From assembly GCA_007570785.1 (NCBI GenBank), contig ML660201.1, positions 41,554,863 to 41,618,862 on the forward strand: 64,000 nt of DNA, written 5' to 3'. Below the pieces are notes generated by a model that saw only the letters and a program-made list of their open reading frames with translations, ran no database searches and was not told the DNA's origin. Made by a program: the position numbers and the translations under genes. Shown here piece by piece: positions 23,481 through 34,920 of this stretch. This DNA comes from Antilocapra americana. Its lineage: Eukaryota > Chordata > Mammalia > Artiodactyla > Antilocapridae. Within the stretch, counting starts at the first letter, position 1. Each line of letters opens with the position of its first letter.

Positions 23481-24009
23481 GAACACTATGTTTCACAGTG
23501 CTCAAAACCACAACTGCAGTTAAAATGAGGCTACTGTGTTTCTATATGCAACATCGCTAGCTCAACATGTATCTTACAGTGCCTTTTGTCACATACAGCC
23601 CACTGACCTTGTTTTAATACCCTTGGAATACTGCACCATCAGATGCTGGGCTAGGAGGAAAAAAAATCAAAGTTGGATGGTCAAGGAAATGAGACTCCTG
23701 CTTTCCCCACCGCAGGCTCTTCCCACCAAAGCACGGTACACGCTCTTATATTTCTCTTCAAATCCTTGGAGGTCCCACTTGCTCTAGGTTGTGTCAAAGA
23801 TTGTACACTCTTCCGCATACCAGGCACTCATTTCTGGAGGTGAAAGCTTTATACCTTGAACATAAATATCAGAGTCAAATGTGAAAGAAGTGTGACGTTT
23901 TATCTAGGGTGGGCCAGTGTGCTGATTTGATCTCAGTTGTCTGCGCAAAAAGTGTGACCTCAAATCCAGCCAGTGGAAAGTCTGAGCATAAAACAGACTC
24001 CTTGCATGT

Positions 24010-24800
24010 ATTCATTCACATATTCAAGCATCTAAAAAATAGGAAGTAAGCTTCTCTCATGTGCCAGAGTTTTCTCTGGAAGCTGAGGGTACCGTGGTGA
24101 AGTACTTGGAAGTTCGATTTCCATACATCTTCCAGGCTAGAGAAGGAAGAATGGAGAAGCAGGCAGTTGCAGGCTGGTGTAGTCAAGGTGTGGTGGAGGA
24201 GGTACTAGATGTCATGAAAACATGTGGAAGAGATACCAAACCCAGCTTCCGAAGCTAAAAGATGGGGTCCCTCAACTGGGACCTAAAGGAAAAACAGGAG
24301 TTATCCAGGCAAATATGGGGTAGGGGAGAATGTTTCAGACCAACGAGATGTCTTTATGGAGGTCTGATGTGGAAACATACCCAAGTCCCTAAATATATCT
24401 ACAGTACATAAGGCAAAGAAGCAGAATAACAAAGGATGAGGCTGAAGATATCAGTAAAGACGAGGTCAGAAAGGCTTTCTACCATTTTAGGGAGTTTGAA
24501 CTTTATTATAAGGGAACTTAGAAACCATTGAAAGAATGAGCTGAGCGGGGACGTGACCAGATGTGAGTGCTTTAGGAGGATCCCTGTGGTGGGCCTGTCA
24601 GGAATGGAAGGAGGAGAATGGGTGGATGCAAGGAGACCGCTGGGAGGCTGGAGCAGTGTGGTGTGTGTAGAGGAAGGCTGGGATTAGGGATGGAGAAAGG
24701 GGGCTGGATTCCAGAGCTCTCTGGGCAGGAGAGTTGATGGAATTCAGTTGTGGGCTGGAGGGAGAAAAGGGAGTCCAGGATGACAGCCAGGCCTGACTTG
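24010..24800 (-). repeat. Ancient long interspersed repeat ending in an L2-like 3' end (copy B)
   Basis: 'attcattcacatattcaagc', then 'tgagctgagcggggacgtga' and 'ggatccctgtggtgggcctg', ending in 'gagtccaggatgacagccag'. Same architecture as copies A (6245) and C (34358), without an intervening SINE. Confidence 0.6.
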
Positions 24801-26285
24801 GCTAAATCTCATTCCGAATGTCCTCCGAGGCTGACGGGCCCAAGTTGTGGTCCACAGAGATGAGCTGGGGTTATAATCTGTACTTTGCGGAAGGCCTGAG
24901 GAGTAGGGGATCAGCCAGGAAGCACGTCTTCCTTCTACCCCGTGGAGCAGCCAAGAGCTCCTCTGTGGCTGGGCATCTTGGGCTTTTCAGAGCTAATGAC
25001 TTCTCTTGGTTGTTTTGAATATACTAATATGAACGAAAGCTTTCAGGAAAACAATACCCCAACTGCTCATTGAAACAGGAAATAATAAGCAGTTTCAAAC
25101 GTTGGCTTTATTTTCTGCGCCCTTGCTTTCTGCCGAGAAGAATGCCTTTGCTGTTGAGTGCGGCGGCTGCAGGTTGCGCTGTGGGTTTGGGGAAGGGTCA
25201 GTGCACCTGTAACCTGCCCACTCAGTGTGTCTTGAGGTGCTGCGATGTCCTTCTTGACATGTATCCCAACTCTTGGTTTTGACATGTCACATCAGGGCGG
25301 CCAGCCAGTTGGGACTTGACCCTGGGAAGAGCCTGCAGGCCTGAGACTTGGTAGTATTTGCCTGGTAAAACACCTGTGGCTGCTCTGACCCGTGGCTAAG
25401 CCCTGTCACACACTGACAGCTCAGGGCTACTCAGATCCACCTCCTGATGGTGGGCCCTCGGTCTTCTTACTACTGTAACTTTGCATCAGGGGAAGGAGAT
25501 TTTTCATGAACAAGTGTGTAAAATACATTCAGTGCCTAGTAGTGGTATACGGCTGCTGTCCACTGCTTTGATCTGCCTGTAATCTGTCTCCTTGTCTTTT
25601 CTGACACTAGCAGCCAGATTTTCTTTGGTCAGTTCCTTCTGTTTCTGCAGTTTTGGGGTGATTACCCTTTGCCCAGCACTGTGTCAGGTACAGGCACTTG
25701 ACACAAGCCAGCCAGTCAGAATCCTCTACCCCCAGACCTGACCACCTAGACCGAGCTATTCTTTGGGCCTCAGTGATCAGTTCAGTGGGGAGCCCAGGAC
25801 CCAGCTAGACCAATGGGTCTCAGTCTGAGTTTTGGACTGTTTGGATAAAGAAGGGCTTGTTTTGTAGAACTGTAAGCTGGGATGGTGGCATTTGGGGTAC
25901 TGGGGGACACAGTCTGCCTGAGAAAGTAGTGAAAAAAGAAGAGGAAAGCAGACATGAGTGATGGAGAGAGGAAGTGGGGGCAGAGATAGATCCCTAGGGA
26001 CATTGTTGGAGTCCTTGTATTTAGCCATCCCCAAAGCCAGCCTTGTCCTGAATGAGCTTTAGTTATAGGAGCTGATAAATGTCTTTTTCAGTAAGCTGGT
26101 TTTGAGTCCTGATGTGTCCAATATTTAGTCTTGATTCAAGTCAATTTTGCAAGTTATTTGTTGAGATCTACAGTGGGAGCTGGACCTCAGAGCTGTAGGG
26201 AACTCACAAAGCATGGCATAGTAACAGCTGTAATTGTTCTCATTATAGCTATTCTATTTATTGGCTATTTCCCCTGTCACCCGAC
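24801..26285. other. Unassigned noncoding stretch with a small CpG cluster
   Basis: Eight CpG dinucleotides fall within 25099-25300, well above nearby sequence. Both strands there carry 70-codon open frames that I consider chance. Confidence 0.4.
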
Positions 26286-26289
26286 ATTT

Positions 26290-26525
26290 CTTTGTACTTA
26301 ACACACATTATTTATTTGATCCGTGGAGTAAATCTTTGAATTAGAAGTACTTACTTGAATTTAACAGAGGAGGAAACTTGGATCCAGAGAGGCTAAGAAA
26401 TATATCCAATATAAAAATTAAAGAAACAATAGCAAAAAATAATAATAATAATAGCTGGTCAGTAAAGAGGTAGGATCTGAGTTACAATCTACTGTGACTC
26501 CAAAGCCTGTGTTCTTGCCACCCTG
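26290..26525 (-). repeat. MIR SINE
   Basis: Antisense MIR: 'aacagaggaggaaacttgga', 'tccagagaggctaagaaata', 'gtaggatctgagttacaatc', 'gactccaaagcctgtgttct'. An (AAT)n run at 26438-26453 interrupts it. Confidence 0.75.
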
Positions 26526-27121
26526 CTTTCTTGCCTCCTACTCTTGTTTATTCACACTCTGGTCAGGGAGACATAAAGGAAATACCCTGTGTGCTGCAGG
26601 GTGGGTCAGGTTATTTCCTCCTACCCTAAGAACTTGAAAATAAAATGGATTGCCCGCTCATGGAAGCAACATGGGATGGATCAGAGCAGAGACTTGCACA
26701 TCTGCCCTAAGAGCCAAAATGGCTCCTGGCCAACCAGGCTGGGTCTTGCTGCCTGAATGTATTGACAACAAAGAAGGAATAAGTGTTTCAGGAGATGGGT
26801 CACCCAACCATGGAAGCAAAAAAATAGTGCAGTTAGAGAGGAGAATCTTGGGGACACTCATCCTATCTCTATCCAAGTGGTGGGAGCTATACCCACGGGG
26901 CTTCCTAGGAGCTGGTCTGTCCCTCTGAGGAGCTGAGTGAGGAGACTGGCCACAGAGTCCAGCAGTCACTCTTCCCATGAAAGCTACTGTCTCCACCGTG
27001 GATTAGTGCACCGGGCCCCTTGGCATCGTGCTGACAAATGCCTGCTTCAGCCAACAGCTTCCTAAAATTGGAAGCACCATCCTCCTGTTCATCATGACCC
27101 TTCCTATTCTCTTTTTAAACC

Positions 27122-27353
27122 TTTATTTAAAAAAAATTTTATTTGGCTGTACTGAGTCTTAATTGCAATGTGTAGAATCTTTGATCTGTGTTGCAGTCCA
27201 CAGAATCTTTAGTTGTTGCCTGTGAACTCTTAGTATGTGAACACTTAATTGTGGTGTGTGGGATCTAGTTCCCTGACCAGGGATCAAACCCAGACCTCTG
27301 TACTGGAACATGGAGCCTTAGCCACTGGACCACCAGGGAAGTCCCCTAAACCA
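27122..27353 (-). mobile_element. CHR-2-type tRNA-Glu SINE
   Basis: On the minus strand it begins 'gggacttccctggtggtcca' and carries 'ggtttgatccctggtcaggg'. Flanked by a 10-bp target duplication 'tttttaaacc' at 27112-27121 and 27354-27363. A cetartiodactyl-specific SINE class. Confidence 0.9.
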
Positions 27354-27764
27354 TTTTTAAACCACTGCTTCCTTGAAGGGTATATCTATAGGGAGAGGAC
27401 TATGCTTGCTAAACATTCCACGTTCTGCAGTGATGGCTTAATGTTACTGTAAATGAACGAATTGGCCCTCAAAGTCTAATTTGGCCTCCCCGTGAGTCTG
27501 CTTATGGGAGACTGGGTTGGTCGGAAGCTGGCAAGCTTTGAAGGCCGTATGCCTATTAGAGCTCTCCGTGTAGAATAATCAATCACAAGGCATCCTGGAG
27601 CTGGCAACTTTGGAAACTTCCCTTTCAGAGGTGCATTTCTTCCTTGGACTGACATAGTAGAACAGGCCTGTATGATAGAATAGGAACTATTATTTACAGC
27701 CAGTTTTGCTATGTACACACCTACATCCTGGACAAGGGTGTGGGGGTTGGACAGAAAAAACAGG

Positions 27765-27935
27765 GTGCATGTTGGAGTTAAGTGAACTTGAATTTGTATC
27801 CGAGCTTCAGTGTTAGTAGTTACGTGGACAAGTTTTCCAAGTCCCAAAGGCTCAGTTTCCTCCTGTAAAGCATGAGGATAATAACAGGATCTACTTCACA
27901 GAGTAACTATGAGAACTAAAATGAAAAAGGAAAAA
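27765..27935 (+). repeat. MIR SINE
   Basis: 'aggctcagtttcctcctgta' and 'catgaggataataacaggat' with preceding 'gttacgtggacaagttttcc' follow MIR. Confidence 0.7.
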
Positions 27936-28317
27936 GTGATGCAGATTTAGCAGGTATTTGATGTAGTTGTGCTCATTATCTGTTAGTTGCTGTCTGGGCG
28001 CCTATATCACTGTATCCTTTGGCAGATACACCTCTCTGCTCTCATACTTTTCTTGGTGTGGTCCAGACCTGAGTGAGGAGCACAGTGATAGTACAGGCCC
28101 TCAGGAAGTCAGAAAGACTAGGAGGAAGAGCACATGTGGCCTTACAGGTAGGCTGGCTAACCCAGCTCTGCACAGAGTCCAGACTGGAAATGTCAGCAAG
28201 GGAACTAGACTGGTTGAATAATGGGTTGAATGGATAGTTAGGCCTGCATAAGGATATATCACGTGGCAGCGTCAGCCCCACGTGCCATAAGGGAACACAG
28301 ACCCAAGATGATCGTGA

Positions 28318-28530
28318 AGGTGGAAGTGTTAGTCCCTCAGTTGTTGTCTGACTCTTTGCAACCCCATGGATTGTAGCCCAGAGGCTTCTCTGTCTATGGA
28401 ATTCTCCAAGCAAGAATAATGGAGTTGGTTACGTGCCCTTCTCCAGGGGATCTTCCCGACCCAGGGATCAAACCTGCATCTCCCATATTGTAGGCAAATT
28501 TTTTACTGTCTGAGCCACCAGGGAAGCCCC
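28318..28530 (-). mobile_element. Bov-tA SINE
   Basis: On the minus strand: tRNA-like head 'gcttccctggtggctcagac', then 'tgatccctgggtcgggaaga', then the BovB-related tail. Full length. Target duplication not convincing. Confidence 0.92.
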
Positions 28531-28601
28531 AGTATGATCACATCTGTGCATATTTTAAAGAAAAGCCAAGAACTTAGATTTCTTTGTGGAATATCCTATA
28601 T

Positions 28602-28735
28602 TTGTGCCGTGCTTAGTCGCTCAGTCATGTCTGACTCTTTGCGACCCCATGGGCTGTAGCCCACCAGATTCCTCTGTCCATGGGAATTCTCCAGGCAAGA
28701 ATACTAGAGTGGGTTGCTGTGCTCTCCTCCAGGGG
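28602..28735 (-). mobile_element. Bov-tA SINE, head truncated
   Basis: Contains the tail half only ('cttagtcgctcagtcatgtc' to 'ctctcctccagggg'). Flanked by a 9-bp target duplication 'atcctatat' at 28593-28601 and 28736-28744, so the truncation happened at insertion. Confidence 0.92.
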
Positions 28736-28828
28736 ATCCTATATGTACAGCAACTAATTTGAATTCTTCTGAAGACTCTGCAGGCCACACAGTCATCCCA
28801 TGTGACAGAAACTTTCTTGGGATTTCAA

Positions 28829-29996
28829 TTTTTTTTCCTTTTTTTTAATTTATTTTGTTTATTAGTTTTGCCATACAATGACATGTTATCACCCGTGGGT
28901 TTACATATGCTCCCCCTCCAGAACCCCCCTCCCTCCTCCCTCCCCCCGGGAAATCTCAATGCACCAGCCCCAAGCATCAATCCTGGGCTGGCGATTGATT
29001 ACACATATGATAATTAACATGTTTCAGTGCCATTCTCCCTTATCATCCCACCCTTGCCCTCATCCAGAGAGTCCACGAGTCTGTTCTATACATCTGCATT
29101 CCTTTTGCTGTCTCGCATGCTGGGTTCTCGTTACCGTCTTTCTAAATTCCATATATATGCATTAGTATACTGTATTGTTGTTTTTCCTTCTGGCTTACTT
29201 CACTCTGGATAATGGGCTCCAGTTCCGTCCACCTGAGTAAAACTGATTCAAATGATTTTTTTTTTAATGCTGAGTAATATTCCATTGTGTATATGTACCA
29301 CAGCTTTCTTATCCATTCATCAGTTGATGGGCATCTAGGTTGCTTCCATGTCCTGGCTATTGTAAACAATGCGGCGATGAACATTGGGGTGCACGTGGCT
29401 CTTTCAATTCTGGTTTCCTTGGTGTATATGCCCAGCAGTGGGATTGCTGGGTCATATGGCAGGTCTATTTGCAGTTTTTTAAGGAACCTCCACACTGTTT
29501 TCCATAGTGGCTGTACTAGTTTGCATTCCCACCAACAGTGTAAGAGAGTTCCCTTTTCTCCACATCCTCTCCAGCATTTATTGCTTGTAGATTTTTGGAT
29601 GGCAGCCATTCTTAACTGGTGTAAAGTGGTACCTCATTGTGGTTTTGATTTGCATTTCTCTGATAATGAGTGATGTTGAGCATCTTTTCATGTGTTTGTT
29701 AGCCATTTTTATGTCTTCTTTGGAGAAATGTCTGTTAAGTTCTTTGGCCCACTTTTTGATTGGGTCGTTTATTTTTCTAGAATGGAGCTGCAGGAGTTGC
29801 TTGTATATTTTTGAGATTAATTGTTTGTCCGTTGCTTCATTGGCTATTATTTTCTCCCATTCTGAAGGCTGTCTTTTCACCTTGCTTATAGTTTCCTTTG
29901 TTGTGCAGAAGCTTTTAATTTTAATTAGGTCCCATTTGTTTATTTGTGCTTTTATTTCCAATATTCTGAGAGGTGGGTCATGGAGGATCTTTACCT
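28829..29996 (-). mobile_element. 5'-truncated ruminant L1 LINE
   Basis: A T-rich run at 28829-28855 is the reverse of a poly(A) tail. It is followed by the 3' UTR (to about 29141) and the C-terminal third of ORF2 up to about 29996, where similarity stops. Low divergence and long open frames suggest a fairly young insertion. No clear target duplication was found. Confidence 0.93.
29142..29961 (-). pseudogene. L1 ORF2 C-terminal fragment, frameshifted
   Basis: Two overlapping minus-strand frames cover the C-terminus of the L1 endonuclease/reverse-transcriptase polyprotein. Frame one is 29961-29578 and starts in the region after the reverse-transcriptase core. Frame two is 29609-29142 and runs to the natural stop. 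The junction shows a one-base insertion near 29611-29617, so the protein is broken even apart from 5' truncation. Frame two carries the Cys-X3-Cys-X7-His-X4-Cys motif typical of the L1 ORF2 C-terminus. No endonuclease or catalytic region is present, so the copy cannot move itself. Confidence 0.9.
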
Positions 29997-31635
29997 TAAA
30001 GTCTGGGCAGGGTTTGGGTTAAGGGAGTCTGAATTTGGGCTCCCCCAGGAGCAGATGCACTACAAGTATTAGTAAAGATCCACTACAAGTAGCTTACTTG
30101 GGATGGGATCCCAGGAAACATCAGTAGGGCAGTTGGGGGAGTAGGGCTGAGCTGGGAAAGCATCCAGTAGAGGAGCTGTTATCAAGTCATCACTGTGGGT
30201 GACGGGTCACTGCTGCTTAATCATTTGGGGGCTCTGGAGCCAGGGTTGGACTCATGCTTCAGTGTGACCCACCTGAGGGGCAAGAGAGCTGGGGTACCCC
30301 CCCTCCTATCTGTCATGGGCAGGGGGCTGCTCCCTGGGGGCATCAGTATCTTCACATACCTCCCTGGCCATAAGCTTATGCAGGGTGGAGTCTTGGGGAC
30401 CAAAAGAGCTCCCAGGTAGAGGCAGGCCAGGATCAGCAGTTGGTGTGGGTGGAACACCCACAGCGTCCGTGGGGGGAGAGGCAGAGGAAGCAGTGAGCAT
30501 CAGCCACTGCACTAGCAAGTGTTCAAGAGAGTCTTCCAAGCATCCGGCGAGTCCAGCAACTAGGGGTGGGTGGCGAAGTCCCTCACACTGGCTGCATTTG
30601 TCCTGTCAGATGAAGCTTCCAGTATGTGCCTCTGGTCTCCTGCTTGTGCCAAAGCAGAAGTCAAGGCTGGAAAAAGAAGTGAGCTCCTAACAGGAATGCC
30701 CACTCGCCGCACTTGCCTCTTGAGGCTCTGCCTGTCAGTTACAGAAAGATCTGCGAGATTCCTTTTGCCTCTATTATCTTCCACAGGGGTCTCCAGTGGC
30801 AACTCTGCAACCGTTTTCTGCAGAGTGGTTCAAATTGTTTTATATCTCCTTAGCTGCCAAGTACAATGTCATAAGCAATAAATAAATAAATTGTTGGCCT
30901 ATATGGAAAGCATATTTTGTCCAGATGCGTCCTTGAAACTTCAGCCCTAGAACATGAAAGTCAGATTGCGAAACCACATTCTCAAAGCTCCAGGGAGGTA
31001 GGCTCACACAGAAAAGCTGTTTGATTGACAGGTGCTGCCACCCAGCACCCGAGGTATGTCCTGCAGATAGGCAGGCAGTACACCTTCTGAAAATGTGAGT
31101 GTGTGTGTGTTTCATACCAGTTTTCCAGCTTAGCATGGGTGGCCCAGCTGGACAGACCAGGGGTGAAGGGAGACCAGAGCTTGGAGGGCTGCTTAGCTGG
31201 AGCAGCCAAGACCTGTGTCTTCCTTTCGATCGCCTCTTGACCAACTGGGTTGAAGCAAGCCTTCTTCATCAAGAGGGTGATGTTCAGGACCCTTGTCTGA
31301 TCTGCAGACAGTTCTCAACTACTCTGTCTTTGCTGCATGCCGAAGGTGAGGTCATGGGGGTATGTTGCCAGGAAGCAGGGGAGGTGAGGGAGATCTGGAT
31401 GGTGGGAAATCACACAGAAAGGTGTTCAGTGCACTTTAGCTGGTTGAGCCAGTCCTGAGACCCTGCAGCAGAGTGAGCATTCCAAGACAGGCACGGCTGG
31501 GTGGGAACGTGACCCAGGAGAGCAGGTATGGCCTTGGTGGCAGGAGTCACCGCAGGGAGCTCACCAGGGGTGACTTGGGTGCCTGTCTCCGCTGCCTGGG
31601 CATGCCCTTAAATGTCATCCTTATTGCTACTTAAA
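29997..31635. other. Unassigned noncoding stretch
   Basis: Fairly GC-rich between 30190 and 30800. Includes a perfect 8-bp inverted repeat at 30444-30462 and a short 'actacaagta' repeat at 30060 and 30082. Chance open frames on both strands, no splice-supported exon. Confidence 0.4.
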
Positions 31636-31639
31636 ATTA

Positions 31640-31960
31640 CATGCTCATAAAAAGTTAAACTAGAGTTGCATCAAGAGAAGAGTGAACATTGCCTCTTTAA
31701 CATACAGTTTCACCCCCTCTGCATTCTTCCAGAGATTCTTCTAGACTTGTACAGACACACATACATTTTTATAAGAAATGAGACAATTATGTAAACTATT
31801 CTATAACTCCTTCTTGTACACTTCATTTACTTTAATCATCTTTCCATATCATATAGTCTCTGCCATTATTTCATGGTGCTCTTTTGACAGATTATAGTAA
31901 TTGTTTATAATCTGTCAAAATGAGTTCTCAAATTGCTTCCCAAATTGCCAACCTGTGGTA
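31640..31960 (-). repeat. Ancient L1M 3' fragment
   Basis: Antisense L1M pattern: 'ttcttctagacttgtacaga', 'cacacatacatttttataag', 'catctttccatatcatatag'. It ends around the hairpin at 31882-31920. Confidence 0.55.
31882..31920. repeat. Perfect 15-bp inverted repeat
   Basis: 'ttttgacagattata' (31882-31896) and its exact reverse complement (31906-31920) are separated by a 9-nt loop. Confidence 0.95.
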
Positions 31961-32249
31961 AACAACCAGAAATGTTAGCAGCTGATGTTATCATATTATT
32001 GCCACTAAAAGTAAATTTTTATCTTCTCTGAAATTTTGATAGAATTGAAGTGGAGGTGTATGTGTATATAAAGTGTAATAAAATTCAAGAGAGATAGTTG
32101 ACTGAATAAAACTAAAGATGTTCTATCTGTACCTGAGTTACTTTTCTTGAATGAATTCCTTTACCAACCCCCCAAGAATTCATTTTAGGCTTATATATAT
32201 ACTCTTTGACTGGCAGCCCAGCTTTGCAGCAAAGTGTGAGTCTCCTGCT

Positions 32250-32485
32250 GGATACTGCAGACTGTTGAGCACTTAGGCTGTGGCTTCAGATGCCAGTTTT
32301 GATGCTCTCCAGCGCACAGTCTTAGTGTGCTTAACTCTCTCTGGGCCTTGGTTTCTTCATTTCTCAAAGCACAGTGAGGATATGCTCTTCCTGGGTGGTT
32401 GAGAGGACAAAAGGAGAGGAGGCCTGTGAAGCTCTTCTCTGACTCTAAGTGCCTGCCCCACAAATAGGGGTTATTAGTAATAGAG
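32250..32485 (+). repeat. MIR SINE
   Basis: 'ttaactctctctgggccttg', 'gtttcttcatttctcaaagc' and 'gtggttgagaggacaaaagg' follow MIR order. Confidence 0.7.
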
Positions 32486-33365
32486 TGTAGTCTCCAGCAG
32501 ATGTCTGTCAGGTCTGTATGCCTGATGAGATATTGGTGCCATACACACACTGTGAATATCCAACTTGTTAGGTACGCATTGTCATCTCCCCCCCGGGTAG
32601 CTAAGAAATAATTATGGAAAATAAAATGAGTGTAAAATGGTTTTTAAAGTCAATAGTCAACTAAAACTACTTCAAAATGCCTTGCAGGTTGTCGCAAACC
32701 ATCAGCTGTCCTAGACCAGAAACAGAACCTGATTTCCAGTTGTTGATGATAAATAAACATTGTACGTTGCCCTTTGCGATGAGTGGCTATTTTTTTAACC
32801 TATGCAGATGTGTCCTATTTACATTGAAGCTGTCATACAAATTAGCAAAGGCCCACAAAGTCTGAAAGAAGGCAGGCTTCAGGCCCCGAAATGTTCACAG
32901 GAATGGAAAATGACTTACCTTGCTCCTGCTAGCCATGGTGCCCCAGTCCTGGTAGGAATGGTCGGGAAAAACTGAAGAGCTTTTCCAGGCCAGTAGAAAT
33001 GTTTGCTGACCAAGCAGACTTCTGAGGTTCATCTGCGAGGCAGCATGAAGTGAAATGCAATAGCTTTGGGAGCTGCTCTGATTTTGACTTTTTGTCAATC
33101 GGTGAAAAGTTCTGACTCTTTAACTGATATGAAATCCTCTCGTTTGGTACAGGCTTGTGCATGGCAAATTGAGTGTGAGTTAAAACACCAGTTAAAGTGC
33201 AGTGGATGATCTCCTTTCTCTGAGGATAAGATTTTCTTGGCAAAAAAACTTGTTTGGCTACAATTTTCAGACATACCCCTTTACCAAACTGTGTGTACGG
33301 GCTGTGAGAGGGAGAACGCAGAGCACGGAACCACAAAGTCAAACTAAGTCAGGCCTAGGAGGGTA

Positions 33366-33770
33366 GGACAGTGAAAAAGGCTGAGCGCCGAAGAATTGAT
33401 GCTTTTGAACTGTGGTGTTGGAGAAGACTCTTGAGAGTCCCTTGGACTGCAAGGAGATCCAACCAGTCCATCCTAAAGGAGATCAGTCCTGGGTGTTCAT
33501 TGGAAGGACTGATGTTGAGGCTGAAACTCCAATACTTTGGCCACCTCATGCGAGGAGTTGACTCACTGGAAAAGACCCTGATGCTGGGAAGGATTGGAGG
33601 CAGGAGGAGAAGGGGAAGACAGAGGATGAGATGGCTGGATGGCATCACCAACTCTATGGACATGGGTTTGGGTGGACTCCGGGAGTTGGTGATGGACAGG
33701 GAGGCCTGGCGTGCTGCGGTTCATGGGGTTGCAAAGAGTCGGACACGACTGAGCGACTGAACTGATACTG
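33366..33770 (+). mobile_element. BovB LINE, 405-bp 5'-truncated copy
   Basis: Matches the last ~400 bp of BovB from the start of 'gacagtgaaaaaggctgagc' to 'actgagcgactgaactgata'. Flanked by a perfect 9-bp target duplication 'aggagggta' at 33357-33365 and 33771-33779, so this is a complete insertion event rather than a decayed remnant. Confidence 0.95.
33371..33760 (+). pseudogene. BovB reverse-transcriptase C-terminal fragment, frame intact
   Basis: An uninterrupted 129-codon frame ending at its natural stop near 33758. It includes the Trp-Cys-Trp-Arg-Arg and Phe-Gly-His-Leu-Met-Arg segments and the basic Gly-Arg-Gln-Arg-Met-Arg-Trp-Leu run typical of the BovB ORF2 C-terminus. No catalytic domain is present, so it is inert. 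The unbroken frame suggests recent insertion. Confidence 0.92.
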
Positions 33771-33784
33771 AGGAGGGTATTTCG

Positions 33785-33935
33785 AATCCCAGCTTTTCAA
33801 CTTCTTCCATATAATAAAAAGATGATGGAGGCCCAGGGAACTGAAAGGACTGGCTCAAGATCCCCAGTGAGGCCTGAGACTAGAATCCCAGATACAAGGC
33901 TTGCACTGAATGCTCTTTGCGCTAGACCATGTGGC
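33785..33935 (-). repeat. MIR-like fragment
   Basis: 'gatgatggaggcccagggaa', 'ggctcaagatccccagtgag' and 'gagactagaatcccagatac' fit antisense MIR, diverged. Confidence 0.45.
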
Positions 33936-34357
33936 TTCTAGACGGTCTTTTCTCTTGGGGGATGCGCAGAGACATGATGATGTAAACAGCTTACATGTAA
34001 GCTTTGAAGCACCAGTGGCTGATCTTTGCTGAAGAGGAAGCAAATCTCTGATTGGGTGAATATAGAAATGGTTGGGTTCTGGAATAGCCATTTATTACTT
34101 CTCTTAAGTACCGTGGAGGACTTGCAGAGGGCCAGCCTTCAGCAAAGGCCTAGGCCTTCAGAGTGGCACACTCAGCTCCCTGCCCTCTGTGTAGTTATGT
34201 CCTTGACGGAGGGAGGTGAGAGCAGCATTCGGTGAGAGGCGAGCAGAAAGGGCTATGGGAACACAAAAAGGGTGTATTGTTTCATTATGCTTAGATGATT
34301 CAAGGACAGCTATACTTGACCCGGGTCTTGAAGGGGTAAGCGGACTCTTTCTTGGCA

Positions 34358-34920
34358 TAACATTCATTCATTCATTTAATTGAAATTTAGTGAGCACCTA
34401 CATTTTTGCCAGGTAAACAAGCAGTAAATACAGAGTAGTAAATAGTCCTCCGTTCTTAGGGATTTTTGCATTCTCTTGAGGAGAGTCAGAAATTAAGCAT
34501 GTAAATGAAAGAATAAAAATGATTTTAGATGGTTACAAGCACAAAGAAGGAAATGAGGTAACATGGTGGGAAAGCCCAAGGGTGAAGATATGCCTCAGAT
34601 AAAATTGTCTGAAAGGCTGACGAGGTCCTGTGACACCTGGACTGAGGAGAAGGTGGCACAGAGAAGGAGAGGGCGGTGGTGACCAAGTGAGATAGGGAAG
34701 GCAGGAGGAGGTGAAGTTGGAGCAGGGGGTGGTAGCCGGTTTCCACAATACCCAGCTGGAATAAGCAGACTGAAGTTTCTTCTAGGAGAACTAGGGAGCT
34801 TTGGGAGGGTTCTGAGTGGGGGGCTGTGGTGCTGTGTGGGTGAGGAGGCTGAGGAGCATAAAAATCATCCAGTGAGCGATGGGACTGGCAGTGGTAGACT
34901 CAGGATGGGTAGTCAAGCTG
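34358..34920 (-). repeat. Ancient long interspersed repeat ending in an L2-like 3' end (copy C)
   Basis: 'cattcattcattcatttaat', 'tagtgagcacctacattttt', 'cattctcttgaggagagtca', then a purine-rich body with 'gggagctttgggagggttct'. Same order of blocks as copies A and B. Confidence 0.6.

Noticed and set aside
25067..25285. Open frames of 70-72 codons on both strands over the CpG cluster
   Set aside because: Opposed frames of similar length in a GC-richer patch are expected by chance.
28067..28149. Possible exon between 'ggtccag' and 'ttacag|gtaggc'
   Set aside because: Splice-like ends exist and one frame is open, but two of three frames stop at once, the residues look unlike a protein, and no second signal supports it.
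29287..30022. Plus-strand open frames of 127-128 codons
   Set aside because: They are antisense shadows of the L1 ORF2 tail, which is read on the minus strand.
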